From assembly GCA_009779395.1 (NCBI GenBank), contig WREJ01000014.1, forward strand, positions 1 to 13,978: DNA of 13,978 nucleotides, written 5' to 3'. A program made the position numbers and the translations under genes. This document shows positions 1 through 6,808 of this stretch, piece after piece (the first letter of the stretch is position 1; every line of letters starts with the position of its first letter). Under the pieces are notes generated by a model. That model had not been told where the DNA came from. It was given only the letters and a program-made list of their open reading frames with translations, and searched no databases. Origin of the DNA: Coriobacteriia bacterium. GTDB lineage: Bacteria > Actinomycetota > Coriobacteriia > WRKU01 > WQUG01.

Positions 1-1233
1 CATGTCGGCGCTGCTGCGTCCTGGATCGACAAAAAAGGCAAGGCTGGTCGCGTCTGCAAGTTCTGCACCCGGCAAGCTACTGGGGGTAGCGATTCCTGCC
101 TGGCTAAAGGCGGCCTCCCGACCAATCAATGCTGATGACCCGTACTGCACAATGCCAGCAGCCAGACCTTGCTGCGCTGCACGGGCATTGGCACGGTCAA
201 TGACTGCATCACGCGACCATGCTGCATTAAGCAGCTGTGTGTCAAGACGCGCGTACAGACGATAATAGGCATGACGACTACCGGCATCTTTTTGCGCGCT
301 GTCCAGATCGACGAAACTTAGTAACTGGTCGTACTCTGCCAGTTCTTGCTGCAAAATGGCAGCGTTGCTGCTGCGTGCCTTGTGCCAGACCGGCAGCAGT
401 TTCAGTAGTTCGCGTCCCATGGCACCCTGCACCTCGGTCAGGCGTGCGTTGCTGCCAAAGCTGTCGTTTAGATACTGAAACTGCGACGAAGCAGCGCTCA
501 CCGTCTGATTCTGTGCCTTTGCAAAGCTACGACCATGATCACGGTACGACCAAGCACGCTCCCACGCTGCGCGCCCCCCGCGACCAGTACCACTTTTGTC
601 ACTGAAAGCAATCAGACCGCCCTCGCCCAGGGGGAGGATTTTCTCCTGGCAAAAACTGAAAGCTGCTGCGTCTGCTAGGCTGCCCACAGGCTTGCCGCGA
701 TACAGTGCACCATGTGCCTGCGCACAATCCTCGATGACCAGAATGTTGTGCTGCTTAGCAAAGTTGCAGATCTCTGTCATTGGTGCGGGAAGACCACCCA
801 GATGCACGGCAATAAGTGCGCGGGTACGTGGCGTTGCCACCAGTGCCGCTGACGCTGCCGTCAGATTGTTGGTAGCAGGGTCAATGTCTGCAATCACCGG
901 GGTCGCGCCAACAGCAACAACTGCACCAGCCGTTGCAACAAAAGTACGCGAGGGTACGATGACCTCGTCGTCTGCGCTGCCACCACTGGCTGCGCCTATA
1001 CAGAAGCTGCGCAAAGCCAGCTCAATCGCGAGGGTACCGTTGGCAACTGCCAAGGTAAAAGGAAGGTCCAGATACTGGGCGTACTCTGCCTCGAATGCTT
1101 TGCACTTACCACCCGTCCAGTAGTTAATCTGGTTTGATGCCAAAACGCGGTCTGCTGCCTGACGAACGCTCTGGGGCAGGCGCGGCCAGGTTGCGCTCGT
1201 GCTGGTACTGGTACTCGCCTCTGTCTGCTGCAT
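1..1233 (-). CDS. DegT/DnrJ/EryC1/StrS-family PLP sugar aminotransferase (PglE-like), 3' end cut by window
   Basis: Reading the minus strand from ATG at 1233 gives an open frame of 411 codons that runs off the window. Family proteins are usually about 370-420 residues, so little is missing. The fold-type I signature is visible: IEDCAQAHGA around residues 168-176 (PLP-ring aspartate D169) and FSFCQEK followed by GEGG around 192-206, where K198 is the expected Schiff-base lysine. Such enzymes transaminate a nucleotide-linked 4-keto sugar in the cytoplasm. The start is supported by AGGTGA seven bases upstream, overlapping the TAG of the preceding acetyltransferase gene, so translation is probably coupled. 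The N-terminus has a Ser/Thr repeat (residues 7-13). The adjacent PglD-like gene suggests the product is the C4 amino sugar that PglD-type enzymes N-acetylate. The exact sugar is inferred; perosamine-type or other 4-amino sugars remain possible. Confidence 0.87.
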   Translation of the reverse strand, partial: MQQTEASTSTSTSATWPRLPQSVRQAADRVLASNQINYWTGGKCKAFEAEYAQYLDLPFTLAVANGTLAIELALRSFCIGAASGGSADDEVIVPSRTFVATAGAVVAVGATPVIADIDPATNNLTAASAALVATPRTRALIAVHLGGLPAPMTEICNFAKQHNILVIEDCAQAHGALYRGKPVGSLADAAAFSFCQEKILPLGEGGLIAFSDKSGTGRGGRAAWERAWSYRDHGRSFAKAQNQTVSAASSQFQYLNDSFGSNARLTEVQGAMGRELLKLLPVWHKARSSNAAILQQELAEYDQLLSFVDLDSAQKDAGSRHAYYRLYARLDTQLLNAAWSRDAVIDRANARAAQQGLAAGIVQYGSSALIGREAAFSQAGIATPSSLPGAELADATSLAFFVDPGRSSADM

Positions 1234-1242
1234 CTGTGTCAC

Positions 1243-1929
1243 CTAGGCGTCGGCTTTCTTTGCTTTGCGCTGCTGCTTTTTTGACCGCCAGGTTTCGGGA
1301 CGAGGCTGTGGCAATGGACGATGTATCGCGGGTACTCCCATCAGACGCAGGTCGTCGGGGAAGTTTTTGGTGACGACAGCACCAGCTGCCACCAGCACGT
1401 TTTCTCCTACTTTTGCTTCGGGAATCAGCGTGGCGTTGGTGCTGACAAAGGTGTAGGCTCCTATGCGCGCCCCGCCGCAGAGCACCGCACCAGGAGCTAC
1501 AAAAGCGTGCGAGCCCACAACGCAGTCGTGTTCGACAATCGCACCCGTGTTAACGATGACGTTTTCTCCTACCGAGGCATCGGTGTTGACCACCGCAAAA
1601 GCGGCAACAAAGCTACCTGGTCCAATATAGGCAGAATCGCTGATCAGAGCAGTTGGATGAATAACACACGCAGGAGTCAGTCCAGCAGCACAGGCATGGG
1701 CGTACTCTTTCGCACGAATGTGATTGTTGCCCAAAGCGATGATGAACTGCGGCTGTTCATACTCGTTTTCTGCCAAAGCTGTCTCGAGGTTGGCATAGAC
1801 GGGAATACCGCTGATTTCTGCGGCGGGCGGACAGCTGTCCACAAAGGCAAAGATGTCAATGCCTGCTGCACGCGCCCCATCAGCGACGACGCGACCGTGA
1901 CCGCCTGCTCCAATGATTATCAAACGCAC
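1243..1929 (-). CDS. PglD/NeuD-like sugar O/N-acyltransferase (left-handed beta-helix)
   Basis: The 228-residue protein starts at GTG (1929), with AAAGGG six bases upstream. Residues 1-75 form the PglD N-terminal Rossmann-like domain with GAGGHG at 7-12, which binds the UDP-sugar. Residues about 90-200 carry hexapeptide repeats of a left-handed beta-helix. EHDCVVG with H134 matches the catalytic histidine of Campylobacter PglD, and GAGAVV-like and GVPA motifs close the acetyl-CoA domain. The family transfers acetyl from acetyl-CoA to an amino sugar (UDP-4-amino sugar in bacillosamine synthesis) or acts as a sialic-acid acetylase (NeuD). The neighbouring aminotransferase, nine bases downstream, favours the 4-amino-sugar role. 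The tail from residue 213 is very basic (KK, RK, KK), an extension not needed by the family. The gene ends with TAG. Confidence 0.88.
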   Translation of the reverse strand: MRLIIIGAGGHGRVVADGARAAGIDIFAFVDSCPPAAEISGIPVYANLETALAENEYEQPQFIIALGNNHIRAKEYAHACAAGLTPACVIHPTALISDSAYIGPGSFVAAFAVVNTDASVGENVIVNTGAIVEHDCVVGSHAFVAPGAVLCGGARIGAYTFVSTNATLIPEAKVGENVLVAAGAVVTKNFPDDLRLMGVPAIHRPLPQPRPETWRSKKQQRKAKKADA

Positions 1930-2002
1930 CTTCTACCCTTTCAACACCCGCAGCCACGCACAGAGCATGTCTGCGCGAAACTCGCTGGTAAATCCTAGAT
2001 AA

Positions 2003-2030
2003 ATTCTAGCACGGAGCAGCATACTTTCTA
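2003..2030 (-). promoter_or_regulatory. Possible promoter for the pglD/pglE-like pair
   Basis: On the minus strand TAGAAA (2025-2030) and TAGAAT (2003-2008) are 16 bp apart, and TGC precedes the -10, giving an extended -10 form. It lies in the 98-bp gap after the ilvC-like gene and 74 bp before the GTG of the acetyltransferase. This is a consensus match only; the -35 is 4/6 and overlaps the ilvC stop codon. Confidence 0.35.
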
Positions 2031-3002
2031 CAGATTTCTCATCTGGGTCGCGGTCGTATCGATGCCGCTTTCTTCCCAGTTTGTGCGCGCCGCACGCAAG
2101 CTGCGACAGTCCTGGTCAAGCTCCTCCCTCCAGTCTTTCGCAAAGCTGCCATCTTTGATTTCTTGGAAGAGTGCGTCCATTTCTTGTCGCACCGCCGGGC
2201 TAATAATGCGTTTGCCTGCACGACCTGCGCCATATTCTGCCGTATTGCTGATGTTTTCGAACATGCCAGCAAAGCCTTTTTCGACAATCATGTCCAGTAT
2301 CAGTTGCGCCTCGACAACACATTCGTAGTAGGCGACTTCGGGCGCGATGCCCTTGCTGGTCAAAGTCTCAAAGCCAGCACGCAAGAGTTCTGTCAGACCA
2401 CCGACGATAACCGCCTGTTCGCTGAACAGGTCAGCGACCGTCTCTTCTTCAAAGCTTGTCTCAAACAGGGCAACACGGTCAGATCCAATAGCCGCGCTGT
2501 AAGCAAGCGCCAGGTCTTGGGCACGCCCGCTCGCATCCTGTGCCACCGCAATTAATGCCGCCACTCCGCTGCCCGCCAGGTAACGCGAGCGAACAGCAGG
2601 ACCAATCCCCTTGGGCGCGATGAGAAGGACGTCCACACCAGCAGCCGGTTTAATCAAGCCGTAAGTCAGCGCGTAACCATGCGCAAAGCCAACTGCCTTG
2701 CCGTGTAGGTTGGTACTCTCCGCAAGCTGCGCATACAGACTGGCATGTGTCTCGTCGGGGGTCAGCAGCATGATGATATCTGCTGTTTGTGCAGCATCAG
2801 CTACAGGCAGCAGCGTAAAACCCTCATCTGCGGCAAGACGCGCGCTGTCACTGTCTGTGTTGCGCACACCTACAACAACGGCAATACCACTGTCACGCAG
2901 GTTGAGTGCTTGGGCGCGACCTTGCGAACCGTAGCCGATGATGGCAACAGTTTTACCGTCTAACAAAGACAGATTTATGTCGTCTGAAGTAAATCGTTTC
3001 AT
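2028..3002 (-). CDS. ilvC: Ketol-acid reductoisomerase, class I (divergent IlvC)
   Basis: The 324-residue protein has class I length (about 330). The N-terminal Rossmann domain carries GYGSQG at 23-28. The knotted C-terminal domain keeps the Mg2+ ligands and substrate residues: D191 and E195 in ADLFSEQ, E227 and E231 in YECVVE, and S252 in ISNTAEYG. H108 (FAHG) and K131 (APKG) are also kept. The family converts 2-acetolactate to 2,3-dihydroxyisovalerate with NAD(P)H in valine, leucine and isoleucine synthesis. Oddly, the usual PKGPGH motif reads PKGIGP, so the histidine after the glycine is missing, and FAHGFN reads FAHGYA. It follows the chain-elongation operon on the same strand, 45 bp after the TAA at 3048. 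The ATG at 3002 lacks a clear Shine-Dalgarno. The function is most likely acetolactate reductoisomerase, but a variant substrate is possible. The stop is TAG. Confidence 0.85.
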   Translation of the reverse strand: MKRFTSDDINLSLLDGKTVAIIGYGSQGRAQALNLRDSGIAVVVGVRNTDSDSARLAADEGFTLLPVADAAQTADIIMLLTPDETHASLYAQLAESTNLHGKAVGFAHGYALTYGLIKPAAGVDVLLIAPKGIGPAVRSRYLAGSGVAALIAVAQDASGRAQDLALAYSAAIGSDRVALFETSFEEETVADLFSEQAVIVGGLTELLRAGFETLTSKGIAPEVAYYECVVEAQLILDMIVEKGFAGMFENISNTAEYGAGRAGKRIISPAVRQEMDALFQEIKDGSFAKDWREELDQDCRSLRAARTNWEESGIDTTATQMRNL

Positions 3003-3047
3003 AAAGCATCAAAAGAAGTGCCTCGGGGTGCGCTGTGAGTGAGCTTT

Positions 3048-3140
3048 TTATTCGGCTAATTTCTTGGCGATTTCGGCAGCATATTCTTTTGTCCCGGCTG
3101 CTCCCTCGGTTGTGCCGTAGCGCATTCTGCACAGATCCTA
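3048..3140 (-). other. In-frame C-terminal tail of the dehydrogenase beyond an amber codon
   Basis: After the TAG at 3138-3140 the same reading frame stays open for 29 codons to TAA at 3048-3050. The translation begins DLCRMRYGTTEGAAGTKEY and ends in a charged helix-like AAEIAKKLAE. This matches the usual C-terminus of isocitrate/isopropylmalate dehydrogenases, where a VT-x-DL segment, a Gly/Thr-rich turn and a final helix close the protein. The position of the TAG is where relatives often carry Tyr or another residue, and Tyr codons are one base from TAG. It is therefore the natural 3' end of the gene, separated by a nonsense codon, a sequencing error or a read-through site. Confidence 0.75.
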
Positions 3141-4169
3141 GGTCAGCACCGTTCCCTCTGCAATAACTTCGGCTATCGCTTTATGGACGCGCTCTGCCGC
3201 GCTGCGCTCTCCTAGGTGACGCAGCATCATAACCGCCGACAGTATCAGTGCCGTGGGATTAGCCATGTTTTGGCCGGCATAAGACGGCGCACTGCCGTGC
3301 ACGGGTTCGAACAAGGCGCAGTCAGCACCAATGTTGGCGCCCGGCGCAAGCCCCAGACCGCCAACCAGCCCCGCACACAGGTCTGACACGATGTCGCCAA
3401 ACAGATTGGGACAGACCAGCATGTCAAAACGCTCGGGGTTAGTAACCAAGCGAGTACAGGTCGCATCTACAATAAAGTCATCGACTTCAAGTTCTGGTGC
3501 TTGCTCGGCGTATTCAGCGGCTACCTCGCGACAGACGCGCAAAAACAGACCGTCCGTGTGCTTCATGATGTTTGCCTTGTGGATTATCGTCACCTTTTTG
3601 CGATTATTGGCAATCGCGTACTCCATGGCGGCTTTCATGATGCGGCGTGTTCCAAAAACGCTGATGGGCTTCAGTGACAGACCCGCGTCTTCGCGAATGC
3701 TGCCCGCACCCAAATCTTCGACTACTTCTGCGATGCGGCGAACACCCTCGCTGCCGACCTCGAACTCGATGCCCGCGTACAAATCTTCTGTGTTCTCGCG
3801 AAACAAAACGATGTCCACGCCATCATAGCGCGCACCCGTGCCGTGAAAGGACTGGGCAGGACGAATGTTGCTGAACAGGTCAAGCTCTTTACGCAAAGTC
3901 ACGTTAAGCGAGCGAAATCCATGACCGACGGGCGTTGTCAGCGGCCCCTTTAGTGCCACCTTGTTGCGGCGAATCGACTCGAGCACGGCAGCTGGTAGCA
4001 GCTCGCCGCTTGCCTCGAAGGACACCTCGCCTGCCTGCTGAATTTCCCAGTTGATGTCGGCACCAGATGCAGCAATGACGGTCTGCATTGCGGCCGTGAT
4101 TTCAGGACCAATACCGTCACCAGGAATCAAGGTCACCGTATGTGTTTTTGCTGTGGCTGTCTGTGTCAT
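3138..4169 (-). CDS. Isocitrate/homoisocitrate/3-isopropylmalate dehydrogenase family, cut short by an amber codon
   Basis: The 343 residues cover nearly the whole beta-decarboxylating dehydrogenase fold. IPGDGIGPE is at 15-23. The substrate segment SLNVTLRKELDL (87-98) has S87, N89 and R93, followed by R103, R124 and Y131 in FRENTEDLY. IHKANIMK supplies the catalytic lysine, the Mg2+ aspartates lie in NLFGDIVSDL, and the coenzyme loop is EPVHGSAP. The SLNV and RENTE motifs are those of isocitrate and homoisocitrate dehydrogenases; true LeuB normally has a LTGGIY-type motif. The likely reaction is NAD(P)-dependent oxidative decarboxylation of a (homo)isocitrate-like acid to a 2-oxoacid. The ATG at 4169 has AAGGAG 11 bases upstream. 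The family's last ~30 residues lie past the TAG, so the protein as read is truncated. It follows the HEAT-like gene by 53 bp. Confidence 0.85.
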   Translation of the reverse strand: MTQTATAKTHTVTLIPGDGIGPEITAAMQTVIAASGADINWEIQQAGEVSFEASGELLPAAVLESIRRNKVALKGPLTTPVGHGFRSLNVTLRKELDLFSNIRPAQSFHGTGARYDGVDIVLFRENTEDLYAGIEFEVGSEGVRRIAEVVEDLGAGSIREDAGLSLKPISVFGTRRIMKAAMEYAIANNRKKVTIIHKANIMKHTDGLFLRVCREVAAEYAEQAPELEVDDFIVDATCTRLVTNPERFDMLVCPNLFGDIVSDLCAGLVGGLGLAPGANIGADCALFEPVHGSAPSYAGQNMANPTALILSAVMMLRHLGERSAAERVHKAIAEVIAEGTVLT

Positions 4170-4222
4170 GAATGGACGTACTCCTTCATATTCTTGACCG
4201 CGATTCTGGTCCAGTCGTCGGT

Positions 4223-4969
4223 CTAGTCTTCGTCTTCTTCTTCGTCGTCATCACTGTCTGCATCAGCTGCAGCTGCCTGTTCTGCCTCTTTGCGCGCCAG
4301 CACCGCGGCGGCTTCTGCTTCTTGTGCGCGCGCCTCGGCCTTTATGCGTTCTAGCACGTCAGGGGCGTAAGTCGCGATGGTTTCAGCTTTGCGGCGCAGC
4401 ATTCCCCGCGCGTTTTCTGCGTCAAAAGCAAACAGTTCGACAGCAGCATCTTTGACTTGCTGGTCAGCGCGACCAGCAAGCATGTTGATTAGTTCATTCA
4501 GCATAGCCAAAAACTCAGAGTCACCGTGAAAGCAGCGCAAGGCCATGGACAAGTCTGGCCAGACCTTCAGCGAGCGCGCCGGTCCCGTCGCACCGTAGCG
4601 TGCCAACACACGAAAAGCATACAGCCGCACGGTACCCGAATCTTCGTCGTACAGGCAGTCTTGTAGCAGTTCGTAAGAATCAGGCACAATGCGCGGATTG
4701 CTGTTCATCAACGCGGCAATAATCTCGAGCATACTGTAGCGCGTCAGCGACTCGGGTCGGTTCAGCGCGTCAATAATGTCATCGGTAAAGTCGTGCAGCA
4801 AATCTGCCTCGATACGCGCCAATTCGACTTTTACCTGAGCTGCGTACTCGCGCATACCGCGCGTCTCGTGACCCAAAGCATTTGCTAGTTCGCGGCGCGT
4901 TGTTACCTTGCGTTGTGCCGCCGCAAGCGTTTCTTCGATGGGTGTTTCATGGGTGAAGCTGTGCTTCAT
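4223..4969 (-). CDS. Unrecognised alpha-helical, HEAT-like protein with acidic tail
   Basis: I do not recognise a family with confidence. The 248-residue protein has no signal peptide and no membrane segment, so it is probably cytosolic. Residues 1-60 are helical and charged. About residues 60-180 show successive helix pairs with the hydrophobic spacing of HEAT/ARM-type repeats (for example the segments starting SLTRYSMLEIIAAL and TVRLYAFRVLARYG). Residues 205-238 form a long Ala/Glu-rich probable coiled helix, and the last ten residues are almost all Asp/Glu. It lies inside the operon, 7 bp after the small dehydratase subunit and 53 bp before the dehydrogenase, so it is almost certainly co-translated with them. 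A scaffold, assembly or regulatory role for these enzymes is a guess from position alone. The stop is TAG. Confidence 0.72.
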   Translation of the reverse strand: MKHSFTHETPIEETLAAAQRKVTTRRELANALGHETRGMREYAAQVKVELARIEADLLHDFTDDIIDALNRPESLTRYSMLEIIAALMNSNPRIVPDSYELLQDCLYDEDSGTVRLYAFRVLARYGATGPARSLKVWPDLSMALRCFHGDSEFLAMLNELINMLAGRADQQVKDAAVELFAFDAENARGMLRRKAETIATYAPDVLERIKAEARAQEAEAAAVLARKEAEQAAAADADSDDDEEEDED

Positions 4970-4976
4970 AATTTCA

Positions 4977-5486
4977 CTAGTCCTCTAGGTTAAAGGTGCC
5001 GTTATTTTTGCGCAAATGCGCCACCAGGCCACCGTCAGAAAGCAGCTGCGCCATCACAGGAGGCAGCGGAGCAAACTCCATTACCGTATTTTGGGTCAAA
5101 TTTCGTACAACGCCTGCTTCGAGGTCAAGCTCTAGCTGATCGCCTTGTGAAATTTGGTCGGTATCAAGGGTAACGACAGGCAGTCCTGTATTAATCGCGT
5201 TGCGAAAAAAGATACGAGCAAAACTTTTGGCAATAACCGCCTTTGTGTTGCTGTTCAGCAAGACCAGCGGTGCCTGCTCGCGGCTGGACCCACAACCAAA
5301 GTTTGTTCCCGCAACCAAAAAGCCACCCTTGGGGCTGACCTTTGCGTAGTAGTCCGGGTCGAGTTCTTCCATTGCGTGTACTGCCATTGCCTGCATGTCA
5401 GCAGACTTAAACTTGTACTTGCCGCTGATTATATAGTCGGTGTTAATGTCATCACCGTAGATAAATGCCTGTGCCTTTATGCTCAT
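4977..5486 (-). CDS. Aconitase-family dehydratase small subunit (LeuD/homoaconitase type)
   Basis: The 169-residue protein has the length and order of a stand-alone swivel domain. GDDINTDYIISGKYKF lies at 11-26 and NFGCGSSREQ at 62-71, the substrate-binding serine/arginine loop. With the large subunit it isomerises a 2-alkylmalate-type acid through an unsaturated intermediate in the cytosol. The loop after NTD, which in archaeal relatives separates isopropylmalate from homoaconitate use, reads YKFK. A lysine here could bind an extra carboxylate, hinting at a tricarboxylic substrate; this is inference. The start ATG at 5486 is preceded by AAAGGA and a further AGGAG. It is 77 bp downstream of the large-subunit gene. 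The stop is TAG. Confidence 0.88.
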   Translation of the reverse strand: MSIKAQAFIYGDDINTDYIISGKYKFKSADMQAMAVHAMEELDPDYYAKVSPKGGFLVAGTNFGCGSSREQAPLVLLNSNTKAVIAKSFARIFFRNAINTGLPVVTLDTDQISQGDQLELDLEAGVVRNLTQNTVMEFAPLPPVMAQLLSDGGLVAHLRKNNGTFNLED

Positions 5487-5563
5487 AATCCTTTGTTACT
5501 CCTGCCTGCTTGCCTTGTTGAAGAAACGCAGCGTCACGGGGTCGCTGGTCGTGCTCTGCCGCT

Positions 5564-6808
5564 TTACCTGGGGTCAGTAATACTACCAGCAAGCACACTT
5601 GCCGCCACAACGGCGGGACTTGCCAGATAAATAAAGGCGTTGCTGTTGCCCATACGTCCCTTAAAGTTGCGGTTTGCTGTCGAGATAACATTTTCTCCAT
5701 CGCTGGGAACACCGTTGTGCGTTCCAACACAGGGACCGCAACCTGGGGTCACCACACAGGCACCAGCAGCAACAAAGGTCTGAATATAGCCAGCCTCCAT
5801 TGCGTCTAGATAGACCTGTTTTGACGCAGGTGCAACAATAAAGCGTACATCAGGATGGATGTGTTTGCCTTCCATAATGGCTGCAGCAACCGCTAAATCT
5901 TCTAGTCTGCCGTTGGTACAGGTTCCCAGAACGCCCTGCGCAATAGGCAGTCCCAGCACTTCGTCAATGTCACAGACATTGTCCACTGTATGGGGCTTTG
6001 CAATCTGGGGAACTAGCTGGGTGGCATCGATTTCAACAACCTTGATGTAGTTCGCATCTGCGTCGGGATTTGCCGGATGCAGCGGCTTGTCAGAGTGCTG
6101 TTGACACCAGTCGATGACCTTGTCATCTGCTGCCATCAGTCCTGCTTTTGCGCCCAGTTCAATTGCCATGTTACTGATGGTCATACGCGCATCAATGGAC
6201 ATCTCGTCGATAGTGCTGCCACTAAACTCAAGTGCCTGATAGTTGGCACCATCAGCACCCAAAAGACCCGCCAAATACAAGATGATGTCCTTTGAGTACA
6301 CGCCTTTTGGCAGCGTACCCTCAACAACTACCTTGATAGTTTCGGGTACTTTGAACCACAGCTTGCCTGATGCCATCGCCGCAGCACCGTCAGTACTGCC
6401 AACACCGGTCGAAAACACGTTAATTGCACCATAGGTACAGGTGTGACTGTCACAGCCAACCACCAAATCACCCGCAACAACATGTCCCTGTTCAGGTATC
6501 AGCTGATGGCAGACACCACAGCCAACGTCATAGATAATGGCACCAGTTTTCTTGCCAAAATCGCGCATCATCGTGTGCAGGGCACTGACTCCCTCAAGAG
6601 GGCTGGGGGCGGAGTGATCCATTACCAGCGCAACTTTGCTGGGATCAAAGACGCTTTCGACACCCATGTCTTCAAGCGCGCGAATGGCAAGCGGCGAAGT
6701 GCCGTCCTGTGCCATAACAAAATCGATGTCAGCAACGACAATATCGCCCGCGCTGACCTCGCGACCTGCGTGCGTCGCGAAAATCTTTTCAGCTATTGTT
6801 TTTCCCAC
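5564..6808 (-). CDS. Aconitase-family dehydratase large subunit (LeuC/homoaconitase type)
   Basis: The 414-residue protein matches the short LeuC2/homoaconitase large subunits (about 415-425). The [4Fe-4S] ligands are visible as C297 in GTCTNG and C357 and C360 in PGCGPC. GCDSHTCTYGA (118-128), with the DSHT of the active site, and GSTDGAAAMASGKLWFKVPE (137-156) are family hallmarks. It forms the catalytic unit with the small subunit encoded downstream. The start is GTG at 6806-6808, directly abutting the TAA of the synthase gene with no gap, which implies translational coupling. The family includes isopropylmalate isomerase, homoaconitase, citraconase and dimethylmalate dehydratase. The sequence alone does not settle the substrate, but the flanking synthase and dehydrogenase argue for homocitrate or citrate. 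Confidence 0.9.
   Translation of the reverse strand: MGKTIAEKIFATHAGREVSAGDIVVADIDFVMAQDGTSPLAIRALEDMGVESVFDPSKVALVMDHSAPSPLEGVSALHTMMRDFGKKTGAIIYDVGCGVCHQLIPEQGHVVAGDLVVGCDSHTCTYGAINVFSTGVGSTDGAAAMASGKLWFKVPETIKVVVEGTLPKGVYSKDIILYLAGLLGADGANYQALEFSGSTIDEMSIDARMTISNMAIELGAKAGLMAADDKVIDWCQQHSDKPLHPANPDADANYIKVVEIDATQLVPQIAKPHTVDNVCDIDEVLGLPIAQGVLGTCTNGRLEDLAVAAAIMEGKHIHPDVRFIVAPASKQVYLDAMEAGYIQTFVAAGACVVTPGCGPCVGTHNGVPSDGENVISTANRNFKGRMGNSNAFIYLASPAVVAASVLAGSITDPR

Noticed and set aside
1..1373. Plus-strand frames over the first 1.4 kb
   Set aside because: They lie over the minus-strand aminotransferase and acetyltransferase genes, which have clear motifs; the plus frames have none.
3048..3140. 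Genome-wide TAG reassignment (pyrrolysine)
   Set aside because: TAG ends five other genes in the window at plausible family lengths, and one overlaps the next gene's ribosome site.
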